Positions 39,490 to 49,499 are shown, counted from the first letter of the stretch. The stretch: DNA of 64,000 nucleotides from Anaerolineae bacterium (GCA_013178295.1 JABLWW010000008.1:62001-126000), one strand, 5' to 3'. Translations and numbers: made by a program. The notes: a model not told the origin generated them from the letters alone.

Positions 39490-39571
39490 TATTTTTCCTA
39501 TCATAATCAAAAGCGGCTGGATCATGTTTAGAGCCTGGCAGATGCCACAGAATTTTATCAGGCGGTGAAAG

Positions 39572-40915
39572 ATGAGCATTTTTGATCATCAGCGGTTAAC
39601 CGATACCACTTTTAAGCTCGATGTTGAGCGGATGCGCAAGGGTTGGTACACCGATAAGTACTTTACTAATATTGCCAGTATGCTGGCTGTGTTATCCGAG
39701 CGTGGCTATGTGTATCAGGGGCAAAAGCATCGTTTGCCGCCTGGCGTCTCCCCGGAAGGGATCGCTTGCGGCGATTTGGAAGTGGAGATGCAATGGTTCA
39801 CACGCCGTCTGGGAAAGACGATTGTGGTGGGGGTGGATAAGGCACTCGAGATGTTGCGGCACTGCACCGGTTATTGGAATGGTAGCCAGTTTGTCAACAC
39901 AGCGGATCGGTTGATGGTGTGGGCGGTGGAAGATGGGTGTGTTGTTTTTGGGGATGGCGACCCCAAGAATGTACAGCCGGTGCTTAAAGTGAGGGGACGC
40001 TATCGAGATTTTGCCATTCTGGAGACCCCTACACTGGGCATTCTGACGCGCGCCAGCCGTGTGGCGACCAATGTCTATAACACGCTGGTTGCGGCGCGTG
40101 GCAAGCCGGTTCTGTTCTTCCCGGCGCGTTTTGATTTACACGAGGTACAGGCAGCAGATGGATATGCCTATAATATTGCGGTTGAGCGGTTTAATCTGGA
40201 TCATGCCAGCGAACTTGGTCCATTTGTCTCGACAGATGCACAGGGGGACTGGTGGGGCGGCGCTGGGGGTGGGACGATTTCTCACTCGGCGATAGCCTGT
40301 TTTTTGGGCGATACTGCCGAGGCGATGATTGCCTTTGCACAAGTGCTGCCGGTAGAAATCCCCCGCATCGCGCTGGTGGATTTTAACAATGATTGCGTCA
40401 ATGATTCACTGCGTACCTGTCGCGCCATGTTTGATCGCTATTACCAATTGATGGAGGATGGTCAGGCTGCAGAAGCAGAGCGTTATCGTCTCTATGGGGT
40501 GCGTCTGGATACCGGCAAAAACCTGCGCGACCTTTCCGTCCCGCCGCTGGGTGATGCCGAACTGGATTTGGGGGTTACACCGCGCTTGGTTTTTGCAGTG
40601 CGGCAGGCTTTAGATTCTGCCTGGGAAAGCTGGGATATTCCCAAGAAATGGTGCGAGGCAGCGGAGCAATATTGCCGTGCAGTCAAGATTGTTGTCTCGG
40701 GCGGGTTTGACCCGGAGAAAATCCGTCGTTTTGAGCGCTTGAGCGTTCCTGCGGATATTTATGCGGTGGGATCGTCATTGTTTGATAACCATGCAGCAAC
40801 AGTGACAGATTACACCGCGGATGTGGTGCGGGTGAAGGTGCATGACGAATGGATTGATTTGGCGAAAGTAGGTCGCCAGCCCTGTGATAACCCCAATCTT
40901 CAGCGCGTTTGGTAA
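39572..40915 (+). CDS. Nicotinate phosphoribosyltransferase-like protein
   Basis: A 447-residue cytosolic enzyme of the NAPRTase family, which joins nicotinate to PRPP to give nicotinate mononucleotide in NAD salvage. Supporting segments: KGWYTDKYFTNIASML near the N-terminus, the GGGTISHSAIACFLGDTAEAMIAF block with the conserved His, LVDFNNDCVNDSL (usually LVDTYD), and IVVSGGFDPEKIRRFE, the phosphate-binding Ser-Gly-Gly. Some residues depart from canonical PncB, so a neighbouring substrate is possible. The last 16 bases overlap the end of prmA tail to tail. Confidence 0.83.
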   Translation: MSIFDHQRLTDTTFKLDVERMRKGWYTDKYFTNIASMLAVLSERGYVYQGQKHRLPPGVSPEGIACGDLEVEMQWFTRRLGKTIVVGVDKALEMLRHCTGYWNGSQFVNTADRLMVWAVEDGCVVFGDGDPKNVQPVLKVRGRYRDFAILETPTLGILTRASRVATNVYNTLVAARGKPVLFFPARFDLHEVQAADGYAYNIAVERFNLDHASELGPFVSTDAQGDWWGGAGGGTISHSAIACFLGDTAEAMIAFAQVLPVEIPRIALVDFNNDCVNDSLRTCRAMFDRYYQLMEDGQAAEAERYRLYGVRLDTGKNLRDLSVPPLGDAELDLGVTPRLVFAVRQALDSAWESWDIPKKWCEAAEQYCRAVKIVVSGGFDPEKIRRFERLSVPADIYAVGSSLFDNHAATVTDYTADVVRVKVHDEWIDLAKVGRQPCDNPNLQRVW

Positions 40916-41817
40916 GCCAGTGCTACCCAGTCGTTGATCTGGCGTTTTTCGATCAGGTGCAAGCTGGCGCGCTGTGCGCTGGCATCCACCCTGTGGATTT
41001 GCTCATCCAGGATGCCTGCCAGAATTAAAGTTCCTCCCGGCGAGAGGGTTCGTTCCAATCCCTGTCCCAGCATTTCAATCAATATTGGGGCAAGGATGTT
41101 TGCCAGAACAAGAGGTGCTCGTCGTATAGAGAAGCAGCCGTTCAGGATATCTTGGAGTGAACCCTGACCAACTTCAATCTGTTTTTCGACGCCGTTAGCG
41201 GCGGCATTTTCGCGTGTGCCGCGCAGCGCAGCAGGGTCAATATCTACCGCCAGGGCATGGCGGCTGCCAAGCTTGACAGCTGCAATCGAAAGAATTCCCG
41301 ATCCACAGCCAATATCAATGACAGGTTGTTCGGGGTGAACATACGTCTCAAGCATTTCCAGACAGAGCTGTGTGCTGGGATGTGTTCCGGTACCGAATGC
41401 CATGCCGGGGTCAATGCGCACGGGGATGCGGGTGGCATCTTGCCGTTCTATCCAGGCGGGCAAAATCAGTAATTTATTGCCAATAGGGATAGGATGATAA
41501 TGTTGTTTCCAGGCTGTCATCCAATCCTGGTCATGGAGGGGACGGTAAACAGGTTCGGGAAGCGGCTGTATCTGGCTGAGGTGCCATAACGCTTCATTCA
41601 GGCGCTGGCGTGTTGCTTCGATGTGTTCGTCAATTGGGATATATCCATATACGCGCACAGTGTCCAGCGGTGTTCCCGTGTCATCTTCGTTGAGGAAAGC
41701 AACACTGCTTTCAACCACAACCCCGTTGGGTATAAAACGACCGAGAACTTCGGCAACGGCTTCTGCCAGCTCATTGTTCACGGTGAGCGAGACTTCGAGC
41801 CAGCGCGCTTCATCCAC
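40900..41817 (-). CDS. prmA: Ribosomal protein L11 methyltransferase
   Basis: SAM-dependent enzyme that methylates ribosomal protein L11. The 305-residue protein has the N-terminal L11-binding domain ([21 protein letters not shown]) and the catalytic domain with [19 protein letters not shown] (SAM motif I) and [14 protein letters not shown]. The start is set at GTG 41817: AAGGAAG lies seven bases upstream, the coding sequence then begins right at the conserved RWLEVSLTV, and the codon overlaps the end of dnaJ by eight bases. An earlier start would add residues out of dnaJ. It is the last gene of the hrcA operon; dnaJ-prmA pairing is widespread. Confidence 0.93.
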   Translation of the reverse strand: MDEARWLEVSLTVNNELAEAVAEVLGRFIPNGVVVESSVAFLNEDDTGTPLDTVRVYGYIPIDEHIEATRQRLNEALWHLSQIQPLPEPVYRPLHDQDWMTAWKQHYHPIPIGNKLLILPAWIERQDATRIPVRIDPGMAFGTGTHPSTQLCLEMLETYVHPEQPVIDIGCGSGILSIAAVKLGSRHALAVDIDPAALRGTRENAAANGVEKQIEVGQGSLQDILNGCFSIRRAPLVLANILAPILIEMLGQGLERTLSPGGTLILAGILDEQIHRVDASAQRASLHLIEKRQINDWVALAYQTR

Positions 41818-42952
41818 CGAGCACTTCCTTAAGCCGGTCAAAGAAGCCGCGCTCTTGCGGTTTTACCTCGCTGCCCAAAGTTTGTGCCAGTTCCTCAAAC
41901 AATTTGCGTTGTTCGGCAGAAAGACGGGTTGGGATGTCCACATTGACCACAACGTGTTGATCGCCGCGCCCGCCGTTACGCAAATGCGGTACCCCTTTGC
42001 CTTTAAGTGTGAACATCTTGCCGGGTTGCGTGCCTGGGGCGATTTTCAGGTTTGTTGTTCCGTCTATGGTTGGCACCTCAATATCAGCACCCAGCGCAGC
42101 CTGGGCAATGTTGATATTCAGATCAAGGATAATGTCGTCGTTGTGGCGGCGGAAAAATTTGTGCGGCTTGACCTGTAGTTCAATATACAAATTGCCGTTC
42201 GGGCCATTATTGGATCCCGGCTGTCCTTCGCCAGCCAGGCGAATCTGTGTACCGTTGTCAACCCCTGCCGGGATGCTCACAATCTTGCGGACGGTGCGGC
42301 GTTCCAGCCCGCGCCCGCGGCAGGTGTGGCACGGCGACGAGATGACCTCTCCCTGACCATTGCAAGTGGGACAGGTGGATACCTGCACCATAGAACCGAG
42401 AAAAGTCTGCCGCACTGTGCGCACTTCTCCCTGCCCGTTGCAAGTCGAGCAGCGTATTGGTGAGGTGCCTGGCTCCGATCCTGTCCCCCGGCAGGTGGAG
42501 CAGATTTCATCGCGGGTGATTTCAATTTCTTTTTCGGCGCCAAAGACAGCTTCCTCGAATTCTATCTGCAGCCGGTAGCTGAGGTCAGCCCCGCGCCGCG
42601 GGGTATTGCGCGAGCGGCGGCGCCCGCTGCCGGTTGTGCCAAAGCCGCCAAACCCAAAACCGGCGAACAAGTCCTCAAAGAGATCACTGAAGTCCATGGT
42701 GGACCAATCAGGCATTCCGCCCATGCTGTTGAGGCCTTCCCGTCCGTAGCGATCGTAGAGGGAACGTTTTTCCGGGTCGGAGAGCACCGCGTAGGCTTCA
42801 TTGATCTCCTTGAAGCGTTCCTCTGCATCTGGAGATTTGTTGACGTCAGGATGGTATTCGCGGGCGCGCTTACGAAAAGCAGACTTAAGCTCTTCTGCGG
42901 AGGCTGTGCGCGGCACACCCAGGATCTCGTAGTAGTCGCCAGAAGTGGTCAT
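41810..42952 (-). CDS. dnaJ: Hsp40 co-chaperone DnaJ
   Basis: Type I J-domain protein of 380 residues. It has the J domain with [10 protein letters not shown] (HPD motif), a Gly/Phe-rich stretch ([17 protein letters not shown]), four CxxCxGxG zinc repeats ([32 protein letters not shown]) and two C-terminal peptide-binding domains. It delivers unfolded proteins to DnaK and stimulates its ATPase. ATG 42952 follows a GC-rich hairpin in the dnaK-dnaJ gap; the ribosome binding site is weak, consistent with lower expression than dnaK. Confidence 0.97.
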   Translation of the reverse strand: MTTSGDYYEILGVPRTASAEELKSAFRKRAREYHPDVNKSPDAEERFKEINEAYAVLSDPEKRSLYDRYGREGLNSMGGMPDWSTMDFSDLFEDLFAGFGFGGFGTTGSGRRRSRNTPRRGADLSYRLQIEFEEAVFGAEKEIEITRDEICSTCRGTGSEPGTSPIRCSTCNGQGEVRTVRQTFLGSMVQVSTCPTCNGQGEVISSPCHTCRGRGLERRTVRKIVSIPAGVDNGTQIRLAGEGQPGSNNGPNGNLYIELQVKPHKFFRRHNDDIILDLNINIAQAALGADIEVPTIDGTTNLKIAPGTQPGKMFTLKGKGVPHLRNGGRGDQHVVVNVDIPTRLSAEQRKLFEELAQTLGSEVKPQERGFFDRLKEVLGG

Positions 42953-42975
42953 ACACTTTTACTTGCATTCAGGAA

Positions 42976-42999
42976 GGGGCGCACAAGCTGGTGCGCCCC
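42976..42999 (-). promoter_or_regulatory. GC-rich hairpin between dnaK and dnaJ
   Basis: Nine-bp perfect stem GGGGCGCAC / GTGCGCCCC with the loop AAGCTG (given on the + strand). In the direction of transcription it is not followed by a T run, so it may act as a processing or mRNA-stability element that lowers dnaJ output rather than as a full terminator. Confidence 0.6.
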
Positions 43000-43030
43000 C
43001 GAAAAATTCACGAGGCATATTGTATCACGC

Positions 43031-44929
43031 TTAGGCGCTTTTGAACTCACCGTCAACAACATCGCCGTCGGAGGGTGGTGGTGTTTGCCCTTGTGTGCTG
43101 GCCCCGCCTGCGGTTGTCTGTTCACCTGTCTGCTGGTACATGCTGGCGCCAACCTGTTGCACCACCTGCCCCAGTTCTTCAGTGGCTTTGCGGATAGCGT
43201 CAATATCTTCACCGTTCATCACATCACGCAGTTTTTTGATGCCTTCTTCAGCCCGCGACTTGACCTCGGCAGGGATTTTATCGCCATAATCGCGCAGCGT
43301 TTTTTCGGTGGTGTAAATCATATTATCAGCGTGGTTGCGGGACTCGATCAACTCCTTGCGGCGACGGTCTTCCTCAGCGTGGATTTCGGCTTCCTTGCGC
43401 ATTCGTTCTACTTCAGCCTCCGAAAGTCCAGAGGATGCAGTGATGGTGATATGTTGACTGCGCTGGGTAGCTTTATCCAGAGCGGTTACCTTGAGGATGC
43501 CGTTGGCGTCAATATCAAAGGTAACTTCAATCTGTGGAATGCCACGCGGCGCCGGTGGGATACCATCCAGGATAAACCTGCCCAGTGATTTGTTGTCTGC
43601 TGCCATGGGGCGCTCACCCTGCAAAACGTGAATCTCGACCTGTGTCTGGTTATCAGCCGCGGTGGAAAAAATTTGGCTTTTGCGGGTCGGGATGGTGGTG
43701 TTGCGCTCAATAATCGGGGTGGCAACTGCCCCAAGAGTTTCTACGGATAGTGTCAGCGGGGTAACATCCAGCAGGAGGATGTCTTTAACTTCGCCGCCCA
43801 ACACACCAGCCTGAATCGCTGCACCGACAGCGACAACCTCATCTGGGTTGACTCCCTTGTGGGGTTCTTTGCCGAACAATTTGCGTACAGCCTCCTGCAC
43901 GGCGGGCATACGTGTCATACCACCTACCAGGACGACCTCGTTGACATCGGAGGCTTTGATGCCAGCATCCGAAAGGGCGCGCTGGACAGGGTCAAGGGTG
44001 CGTTGGATCAGGTCTGCGGTGAGCTGCTCTAGTTTGGCGCGTGTGATGGGCATGACAAGATGCTTTGGGCCAGAGGCATCTGCTGTGATATAGGGCAGGT
44101 TAATTTCGGTCTGCATGACGCTGGAAAGCTCGATTTTAGCTTTTTCGGATGCCTCGCGCAGACGCTGGAGTGCCTGGCGGTCCTGACGTAGGTCAATACC
44201 GGTCTGCTTTTTGAACTCTTCAATGAGGTAATCCATCAAACGCTGGTCAAAATCATCACCACCGAGGTAAGTATCACCCGAGGTGGAGCGCACCTGAAAA
44301 ACGCCTTCGCCTACGTCGAGAATGGAGATATCAAAGGTGCCACCGCCAAGGTCATAGACGGCAATAATCTCATTCTTCTTCTTGTCCAGTCCATAAGCCA
44401 GCGAAGAAGCTGTCGGCTCATTGATAATCCGTAACACTTCCAAACCGGCGATTTTTCCGGCATCCTTGGTGGCGTTGCGTTGGGCATCGTTGAAGTAAGC
44501 GGGCACGGTGATGACCGCCTGAGTAACCGGTTCGCCCAGATACGCCTCTGCATCGGCTTTTAGTTTGGACAAGATCATCGCTGAGATTTCGGGCGGCGAG
44601 TATTCTTTTTGGTCCAGAAGGACGCGCACATCGCCGTTGGGGGCTTTGGTAACCTTGTAAGGGATGCGCCCCATCGCCTTTTTGACTTCGGGGTCATCGT
44701 ATTTGCGTCCCATAAAACGCTTAATTGAAAAGATGGTGTTTTCTGGATTGGTGATTGCCTGATTGCGCGCCACGCGCCCGACAAGCCGTTCGTGATTTTT
44801 ATTAACTGCCACAACTGAAGGGCATAGACGCTCGCCTTCTGATGTGGAGATGACAACCGGTTCGCCGCCCATCATGACGGCTACAACAGAATTTGTCGTT
44901 CCCAAATCAATGCCTACAATTTTACCCAT
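43031..44929 (-). CDS. dnaK: Hsp70 chaperone DnaK (heat-shock operon copy)
   Basis: A full-length DnaK of 632 residues: [18 protein letters not shown] at the start, [16 protein letters not shown] near residue 190, the linker [13 protein letters not shown] and the C-terminal [12 protein letters not shown] preceded by a Gly/Thr/Gln-rich flexible tail. It lies between grpE and dnaJ, so it is the standard HrcA-controlled heat-inducible copy. ATG 44929 has AGGAGG six bases upstream. It is close to, but clearly different from, the stand-alone copy at 11.4 kb, whose lid and tail differ. Confidence 0.98.
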   Translation of the reverse strand: MGKIVGIDLGTTNSVVAVMMGGEPVVISTSEGERLCPSVVAVNKNHERLVGRVARNQAITNPENTIFSIKRFMGRKYDDPEVKKAMGRIPYKVTKAPNGDVRVLLDQKEYSPPEISAMILSKLKADAEAYLGEPVTQAVITVPAYFNDAQRNATKDAGKIAGLEVLRIINEPTASSLAYGLDKKKNEIIAVYDLGGGTFDISILDVGEGVFQVRSTSGDTYLGGDDFDQRLMDYLIEEFKKQTGIDLRQDRQALQRLREASEKAKIELSSVMQTEINLPYITADASGPKHLVMPITRAKLEQLTADLIQRTLDPVQRALSDAGIKASDVNEVVLVGGMTRMPAVQEAVRKLFGKEPHKGVNPDEVVAVGAAIQAGVLGGEVKDILLLDVTPLTLSVETLGAVATPIIERNTTIPTRKSQIFSTAADNQTQVEIHVLQGERPMAADNKSLGRFILDGIPPAPRGIPQIEVTFDIDANGILKVTALDKATQRSQHITITASSGLSEAEVERMRKEAEIHAEEDRRRKELIESRNHADNMIYTTEKTLRDYGDKIPAEVKSRAEEGIKKLRDVMNGEDIDAIRKATEELGQVVQQVGASMYQQTGEQTTAGGASTQGQTPPPSDGDVVDGEFKSA

Positions 44930-44939
44930 GGTATCCTCC

Positions 44940-45551
44940 TTATTTTGCTACCCGCACCAGCGCCGGGCGCAGAACGCGATCGCCGATCAGATAGCCTTGT
45001 TGAATAACCTCGATAATCTCACCACTTTTATGGTCTTTGCTCTCTTCGTGAGAGATCGCCTCGTGCCGATTAGGGTCAAAAAGCTCTTCTTCTGCTGGAA
45101 TACGCGTGACCCCTTCGGACTCGAGGATGTTTTGCAATTTGCGAAAAATCAGCTCAATCCCGTCTGCCCAGGATGAGCCTTCTCCCTGTGTGGGACGGTT
45201 TTTAAGGGCGCGCTCCATGTCATCGAGAATGACAAGGTATTTTTTGATAATTCCTCCGCTCAGTGTTTGTCTGAGCGTTTCCTGTTCGCGCTCGATGCGG
45301 TTTTTGTAGTTTTTGAAATCAGCGCGCTCACGTTGCCAGGATTCGAGATGTTCCTGCGCTTCTTTGCGCATCTGCTCGACATCCTGCTGCATTTTCTCGT
45401 ATTCACTGATGGTTAATGCAATCATTGGTTGCTCTTCTTTTCTTTCAGAAGCAATTTCCTTGCCAGATTTTGACATCTCGGCAGGTGTTTCGGGAGGACT
45501 GTTTGCCTCTTCCATTTTGTCTTTAGGGATTCTCTCTTTTGCTTTCGCCAT
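44940..45551 (-). CDS. grpE: Nucleotide exchange factor GrpE
   Basis: A 203-residue co-chaperone that releases ADP from DnaK. Residues 1-45 are charged and disordered, ~45-110 a long coiled coil ([39 protein letters not shown]), then the four-helix part and the C-terminal beta wing with the conserved [11 protein letters not shown] and [22 protein letters not shown]. It lies between hrcA and dnaK in the same operon. Confidence 0.96.
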   Translation of the reverse strand: MAKAKERIPKDKMEEANSPPETPAEMSKSGKEIASERKEEQPMIALTISEYEKMQQDVEQMRKEAQEHLESWQRERADFKNYKNRIEREQETLRQTLSGGIIKKYLVILDDMERALKNRPTQGEGSSWADGIELIFRKLQNILESEGVTRIPAEEELFDPNRHEAISHEESKDHKSGEIIEVIQQGYLIGDRVLRPALVRVAK

Positions 45552-45572
45552 GAGGTTACCTCGTTTGTGTGG

Positions 45573-46607
45573 TTATTCGACCAGGGTTTCACTAACTAAA
45601 TCGCTCAAAAGGCTAGACATGAAACGAACAGTGGATATGGTACGCCCGTAGGACATGCGCATTGGACCAAGCACACCCAGAGTGCCGGAGGCTAACCCCG
45701 GAACACCGTAGCGCGAAAGGACAATGGCGCACTGACGTAGTTCTTCCCAGGTGCCCTCGCCGCCGATGAGGACTTCTACGCCGCCAAAAGAGCTGTGCAT
45801 CAGTGTACGGGTGAGCACGTTTTGGAGAAGGCTGCGTTCTTCGAGAATGCGCAAGGTGCGGCGTCCGTCTTCCGTACCTGAAAACTCGGGTTGGGACATA
45901 ATGTTGGCAATTCCGTCCAGGTAGATTTCTCCGGCTGCCAGCGTATCCTTATGCTCGATTTCTTCTTTAACCCAGCTGATGACATCTTGCTCGAGTGAGG
46001 GCAGAGTGGAACGTGAGGAATATACATCCTCGAAGTCTTTTCCCTGACAAAGCTGATTGATGCGGTCGGCGGTGGCTGAGAGCTGCGCTTGGCTGACCGG
46101 TTCGCTGAGGGTAACCAGCCGCTGGTGGATTTCGCCTCCCACCATAACGACTACAATCAACACCTGCCGCCCGCGCGTGGAGATCAATTCAATGTGTTTT
46201 ACACGCGCCCGTTCAGGATGCGGGGCGGTTATCATCGAGGCGGCATGTGATTGGTGGGCAAGCACCGAAGCGGCTAAGCGCATCCACTGCTCGACATCGC
46301 GCCGCGTCTGATAAAACTGGTGGCTGATCATCCGCTGCGTTGAGTCGGGCAGATCGGTCTGGTGCAGCAGTCTGCCGACAAAGAAGCGGTAGCCCTCTTC
46401 AGTCGGCACACGCCCGGCTGAGGTGTGGGGCTGCCGCAGATAGCCGCGCTCGGTCAAAGATGCCATCTCGTTGCGCACGGTGGCGGAGCTCATTTCCAGC
46501 CGGTACTGGTCAACCAGCCCTTTGGAGCCTACTGGTGTTGCCGTGCGGGCGTACTCGTGAATGATCAGGGTCAAAATCAGCTTTTGACGTTCGGTTAGCT
46601 CTTCCAT
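45573..46607 (-). CDS. hrcA: Heat-inducible transcription repressor HrcA
   Basis: Repressor of 344 residues that binds CIRCE and needs GroEL for activity. The N-terminal winged helix is clear (LTERQKLILTLIIHEYARTATPVGSKGLVDQYRLEMSSATVRNEMASLTERGYLRQPHTSAGRVPTEEGYRFFV), then the dimerisation and sensor domains, including VLIGGEGTWEELRQCAIVLSRYG. It is the first gene of the operon and a perfect CIRCE lies directly upstream, so it represses itself and grpE-dnaK-dnaJ-prmA. Confidence 0.97.
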   Translation of the reverse strand: MEELTERQKLILTLIIHEYARTATPVGSKGLVDQYRLEMSSATVRNEMASLTERGYLRQPHTSAGRVPTEEGYRFFVGRLLHQTDLPDSTQRMISHQFYQTRRDVEQWMRLAASVLAHQSHAASMITAPHPERARVKHIELISTRGRQVLIVVVMVGGEIHQRLVTLSEPVSQAQLSATADRINQLCQGKDFEDVYSSRSTLPSLEQDVISWVKEEIEHKDTLAAGEIYLDGIANIMSQPEFSGTEDGRRTLRILEERSLLQNVLTRTLMHSSFGGVEVLIGGEGTWEELRQCAIVLSRYGVPGLASGTLGVLGPMRMSYGRTISTVRFMSSLLSDLVSETLVE

Positions 46608-46622
46608 TTTCTTTTGCGCCTT

Positions 46623-46649
46623 TTAGCACTCTCTTGTTTAGAGTGCTAA
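46623..46649. promoter_or_regulatory. CIRCE operator (HrcA binding site)
   Basis: TTAGCACTC, nine bases, GAGTGCTAA: a perfect match to the CIRCE consensus. It lies between the promoter and hrcA, just downstream of the predicted transcription start. Confidence 0.98.
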
Positions 46650-46662
46650 AAATCTGTACATG

Positions 46663-46691
46663 ATAATACCATGCCTGTTGACCTGCGTCAA
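46663..46691 (-). promoter_or_regulatory. Promoter of the hrcA-grpE-dnaK-dnaJ-prmA operon
   Basis: Minus strand TTGACG (46686-46691), 17-base spacer, TATTAT (46663-46668). Transcription would start near 46656, immediately before CIRCE, so HrcA binding would block it. Confidence 0.85.
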
Positions 46692-46738
46692 GCAGCAGGG
46701 GAAATTATTAACAAATTTTATATACAATACACGGCGGG

Positions 46739-48058
46739 TCAGTCCTGCTGAATGAAACCAATCGCATCAATAGCGATGTCGCCCAGAGTTCCCCCTTTGA
46801 TGTCCATTTGCGCCGATAGGTTTACGGAATTGCCATAAACCGGGCTGCTGGCGTCCCATACTTTGAGCGACACCCATTGTCCCGGGTAATTGACTTGGTT
46901 AATCAGAATGGGCTCGCCTTCGAGAAACTGGTCGTTTGCCAGGACACGGTAGGTAACACCAGCTTTGTTGTGCGCAGATGGTATCCAGGCAATGACCTCG
47001 TATTTGCCAAGCGGCAGGGCTTCCTCTAGTTTCCAGGTTACCTTGATGTCCTTGTTTGGGTTGGTGGCAATCTGAAATTGGTCTCCCCATGCCAGCGCGT
47101 CTTGAACTGGCAGGATAAGTTCTGCGCCGTCAATGCTGGCGTTCAGGTCATCTACCAGATACTTGAGACGGTCAGCTGGCAGTGAAGCCAACATGGACGC
47201 GGCAGATGCAGGCAGGGGTTCAATCAGCACACGATCAATCGCAACGATAGAAAATTCATCCCGTACTGTCCACTCGGTATAGATAGACAGAATGTCGAAG
47301 TTGTTGTCCAGGTAATATACCCCAATGCTGCGCCACAAGTCGCTGTACTGGGCGTTTTCTCCTTGGCTGCTGCGATAATTGAGGCGCGGCTGTCCAAGTA
47401 ACGGCTGCAGGTCTCTGCTTCCCAGTCTGACTTTAAAATCCAGGCTGCCGGCAGAACTATATAGCGTGTCGAGCACGTAGATTTCGTACAGACCACTGGC
47501 GAGCGGGACATCCATTACCCATGCCACCTGCCCCGCACCGAAGGTAGCATAGTAAGCCTCAGGGAATTCAATGTTACCAAGCTGCTCCGCGATACGCGCC
47601 GAAGAGTACCACTGCGGATGGGTGAAATCGGGGCTGGCAATGACATTTTTGTCTTCGTTGAGCACGATTGGGGGATTAAACAATCCGGGTAGGGGCGGGT
47701 CCAGCAGGGCTATGTCTGCAACCACATACGCCGAAGGCGGCATGGAGGTCATGGTGGGAGTTGGCTCAATGGTCGGCGTGCTGGTCGGGCGAGGCGTTCG
47801 GGTTGGCAGGGGGGTGATGGTAGGGAAAGATGGGGTGGGTTGTTGAGCGCTTCTTAGCCATTGCTGCATCAGTGGGAAAAACCACCAGATGAGAAAAGCG
47901 ATGGTTGCCAGTGCAAGGATGATAATCAGCCATTTAATCCAGGCAAGGCTTGTGGTGTGCGGATGGTCGGGAAGGCTTTTTTCCTGAATACCATTGGCGT
48001 TTTGTATATCGCCATCTTGTATGTCCGGGGGATGTTTTTGATGAGGAGCGTCTTGCAT
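46739..48058 (-). CDS. Hypothetical membrane-anchored surface protein
   Basis: A 439-residue protein with no signal peptide cleavage site but a single membrane helix at about residues 40-65, preceded by a 38-residue hydrophilic cytosolic part. A Pro/Thr-rich spacer (about residues 73-108, with TPTPT-like repeats) leads to two beta-rich extracytoplasmic modules of about 150 residues (around YYATFGAGQVAWVMDVPLAS and WKLEEALPLGKYEVIAWIPS). Their GxYEIYVxxP-type strands resemble golvesin-like/xanthan-lyase C-terminal domains. Function unknown. It follows the response regulator gene by 14 bases and may be in its operon. Confidence 0.7.
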   Translation of the reverse strand: MQDAPHQKHPPDIQDGDIQNANGIQEKSLPDHPHTTSLAWIKWLIIILALATIAFLIWWFFPLMQQWLRSAQQPTPSFPTITPLPTRTPRPTSTPTIEPTPTMTSMPPSAYVVADIALLDPPLPGLFNPPIVLNEDKNVIASPDFTHPQWYSSARIAEQLGNIEFPEAYYATFGAGQVAWVMDVPLASGLYEIYVLDTLYSSAGSLDFKVRLGSRDLQPLLGQPRLNYRSSQGENAQYSDLWRSIGVYYLDNNFDILSIYTEWTVRDEFSIVAIDRVLIEPLPASAASMLASLPADRLKYLVDDLNASIDGAELILPVQDALAWGDQFQIATNPNKDIKVTWKLEEALPLGKYEVIAWIPSAHNKAGVTYRVLANDQFLEGEPILINQVNYPGQWVSLKVWDASSPVYGNSVNLSAQMDIKGGTLGDIAIDAIGFIQQD

Positions 48059-48072
48059 CTGTGTATCTGTAA

Positions 48073-48444
48073 TCAGGCGGGTTTTTGGTTAAGTAGGTCG
48101 TTAAGGGTTTTGAGTAACTGGTCGGTTTTGATGGGTTTAAACAGACAGGCATAGGCGCCCAAGTGCAGCGAAGCAATCGTCTCACTCTGTCTGGCTTGTC
48201 CGGTGAGCATGATGATTGGCAGTTTGGGCTTGACGCGTCGGATAATCTTTAGCGCGCTGATGCCGTCCAGATTGGGCATACGGATATCCATTAAGAGAGC
48301 ATCCCAATCGCTTTCAATCGCAGTGATGACTGCCTCCACACCATCATACACACTGGCAGTCTGGTAGCCTTCCATGCGCAGCTCATCTGCTAGATAATCT
48401 GCCAGGTCTTTTTCATCATCCACGATAAGAACACGATTGCCGAT
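48073..48444 (-). CDS. Single-domain response regulator (CheY-like), probable ATC start
   Basis: A receiver domain of 123 residues: RVLIVDDEKDLADYL (acidic pocket), phospho-acceptor Asp in DALLMDIRMPNLDG, the Thr in IIMLTGQ and Lys in CLFKPIK. No output domain, so it acts by protein contact. There is no ATG, GTG or TTG at a fitting place. The only in-frame codon next to a ribosome binding site is ATC at 48444, with AAGGAG seven bases upstream; from there the protein begins IGNRVLIVDDE, exactly as normal CheY-like proteins do after Met. The ATG inside the same site (48451) is in another frame and stops after 11 codons. No histidine kinase is nearby. Confidence 0.8.
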   Translation of the reverse strand: MGNRVLIVDDEKDLADYLADELRMEGYQTASVYDGVEAVITAIESDWDALLMDIRMPNLDGISALKIIRRVKPKLPIIMLTGQARQSETIASLHLGAYACLFKPIKTDQLLKTLNDLLNQKPA

Positions 48445-48482
48445 AGGACATCTCCTTCCGTGATGGCGTTTTGCGTGCGCTT

Positions 48483-49130
48483 TCAGGAAACTTTGTTGCC
48501 GCACTCTGCGCAGAACTTTGCACCTGGCAGTAGCTTGGCGCCGCACTTGACACAGGTGGTTTCGACTTTGAGTTTGGCGCCGCAGTTGGGACAGAACTTG
48601 GCGTTGGTATCCAGCGGGGCTTCGCATTGTGGGCAGGTGGCGCGGATGGTTTGACGCCAGTTGCCCTCAGCCAGTTTTTTGTCCTCTTCAGCCATTTTGG
48701 CATGTGCCCAGACTTCTTCAACCGATCGGGAAGCCTGTGCAGCGGACATTTCGACGCCGATATCAGGGGCGCAGTTTTTGCACAATCCGCGACGGGTGTT
48801 CCAGCAGCTTTTACGGCATACCCAGGAAGAGCAGCGCGGGCATTGGGCAAACAGCGGTTTTAATTCCGCCACGGCAGTGGCAAAGGCGTTATCGTGCGCT
48901 TTTTCCCAAGCGGCAGAGTGCACCCGTTCGCTGAGATTGGCGGCGGTGCCAAGGATGCCGCCAAACACGCTGCTGGCTGCATCCAGCGCCCCAGAGATTG
49001 TCCCGGTTACCGAAGGTTGAAAGCGGGTTCGGAAGCCGCTTCCGCAACGGTCACACTGGAACTCAAATTGAAAGCCTTTATCCGTGCTGAGATCGTTGTA
49101 GTTGGTGACAAACTCGATTTGTTCACGCAT
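48483..49130 (-). CDS. Multi-zinc-ribbon protein
   Basis: A 215-residue protein with five CxxC-type pairs or more: FQCDRCGSGF near residue 25, CPRCSSWVCRKSCW / LCKNCAPD in the middle, and two zinc ribbons at the end (CPQCEAPLDTNAKFCPNCGAKL and CVKCGAKLLPGAKFCAECGNKV). Between the first and second cluster is a Gly/Ala-rich stretch (GALDAASSVFGGILGTAANL) that may bend or touch a membrane. Function unknown, possibly a scaffold or a regulator. Its end lies 38 bases before the response regulator start, on the same strand. Confidence 0.75.
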   Translation of the reverse strand: MREQIEFVTNYNDLSTDKGFQFEFQCDRCGSGFRTRFQPSVTGTISGALDAASSVFGGILGTAANLSERVHSAAWEKAHDNAFATAVAELKPLFAQCPRCSSWVCRKSCWNTRRGLCKNCAPDIGVEMSAAQASRSVEEVWAHAKMAEEDKKLAEGNWRQTIRATCPQCEAPLDTNAKFCPNCGAKLKVETTCVKCGAKLLPGAKFCAECGNKVS

Positions 49131-49201
49131 GGATTGTATCTCCTTCGGGAAAACCTTGTTATCATTATATCATTTTGAAGGCAAAAAGTTATCTGTTTTT
49201 G

Positions 49202-49230
49202 TTGACGGTCTGTGTGGCGCGTGATACAAT
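49202..49230 (+). promoter_or_regulatory. Promoter of tRNA-Lys
   Basis: TTGACG (49202-49207), 17-base spacer, TACAAT (49225-49230); transcription starts about six bases before the tRNA. Confidence 0.8.
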
Positions 49231-49242
49231 GCAGTCGTCCGG

Positions 49243-49314
49243 GGGCGCGTAGCTCAATGGTAGAGCAGTGGCCTTTTAAGCCATTGGTTGGGAGTTCGAG
49301 CCTCCCCGCGCTCA
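49243..49314 (+). tRNA. tRNA-Lys (TTT)
   Basis: A 72-base cloverleaf. Acceptor GGGCGCG pairs with CGCGCTC (one G-T pair); D arm GCTC-AATGGTA-GAGC; anticodon stem GTGGC/GCCAT with loop CTTTTAA, anticodon TTT; T arm GGGAG-TTCGAGC-CTCCC; discriminator A. CCA is not encoded. Confidence 0.96.
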
Positions 49315-49318
49315 CAGC

Positions 49319-49360
49319 AAATAAACCGGTGTTCTCCACTGTACACCGGTTTATTTTATT
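49319..49360 (+). terminator. Terminator of tRNA-Lys
   Basis: A 12-14 bp stem, ATAAACCGGTGT / ACACCGGTTTAT, begins five bases after the tRNA and is followed by TTTATTTA. Being A-rich on one side and T-rich on the other, it could work in both directions. Confidence 0.85.
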
Positions 49361-49470
49361 TAGTGATAAGGGGGCAGCCATCTTTCCCATCTAGAAGTGA
49401 GGGGGGTGGGGTTTTGTTTTCACCGGTTTTTTGGCACAAGAGCCAGGCAGTTTTACGCAATTAAAGAAGG

Positions 49471-49499
49471 TTGACATTATATTGTTATAATATTATAAT
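49471..49499 (+). promoter_or_regulatory. Perfect consensus promoter of the sugar-catabolic operon
   Basis: TTGACA (49471-49476), 17-base spacer, TATAAT (49494-49499): an exact match to the sigma-70 consensus. A 14-base palindrome TTATAATATTATAA (49485-49498) overlaps the -10 box. The predicted start is near 49506. Confidence 0.9.
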
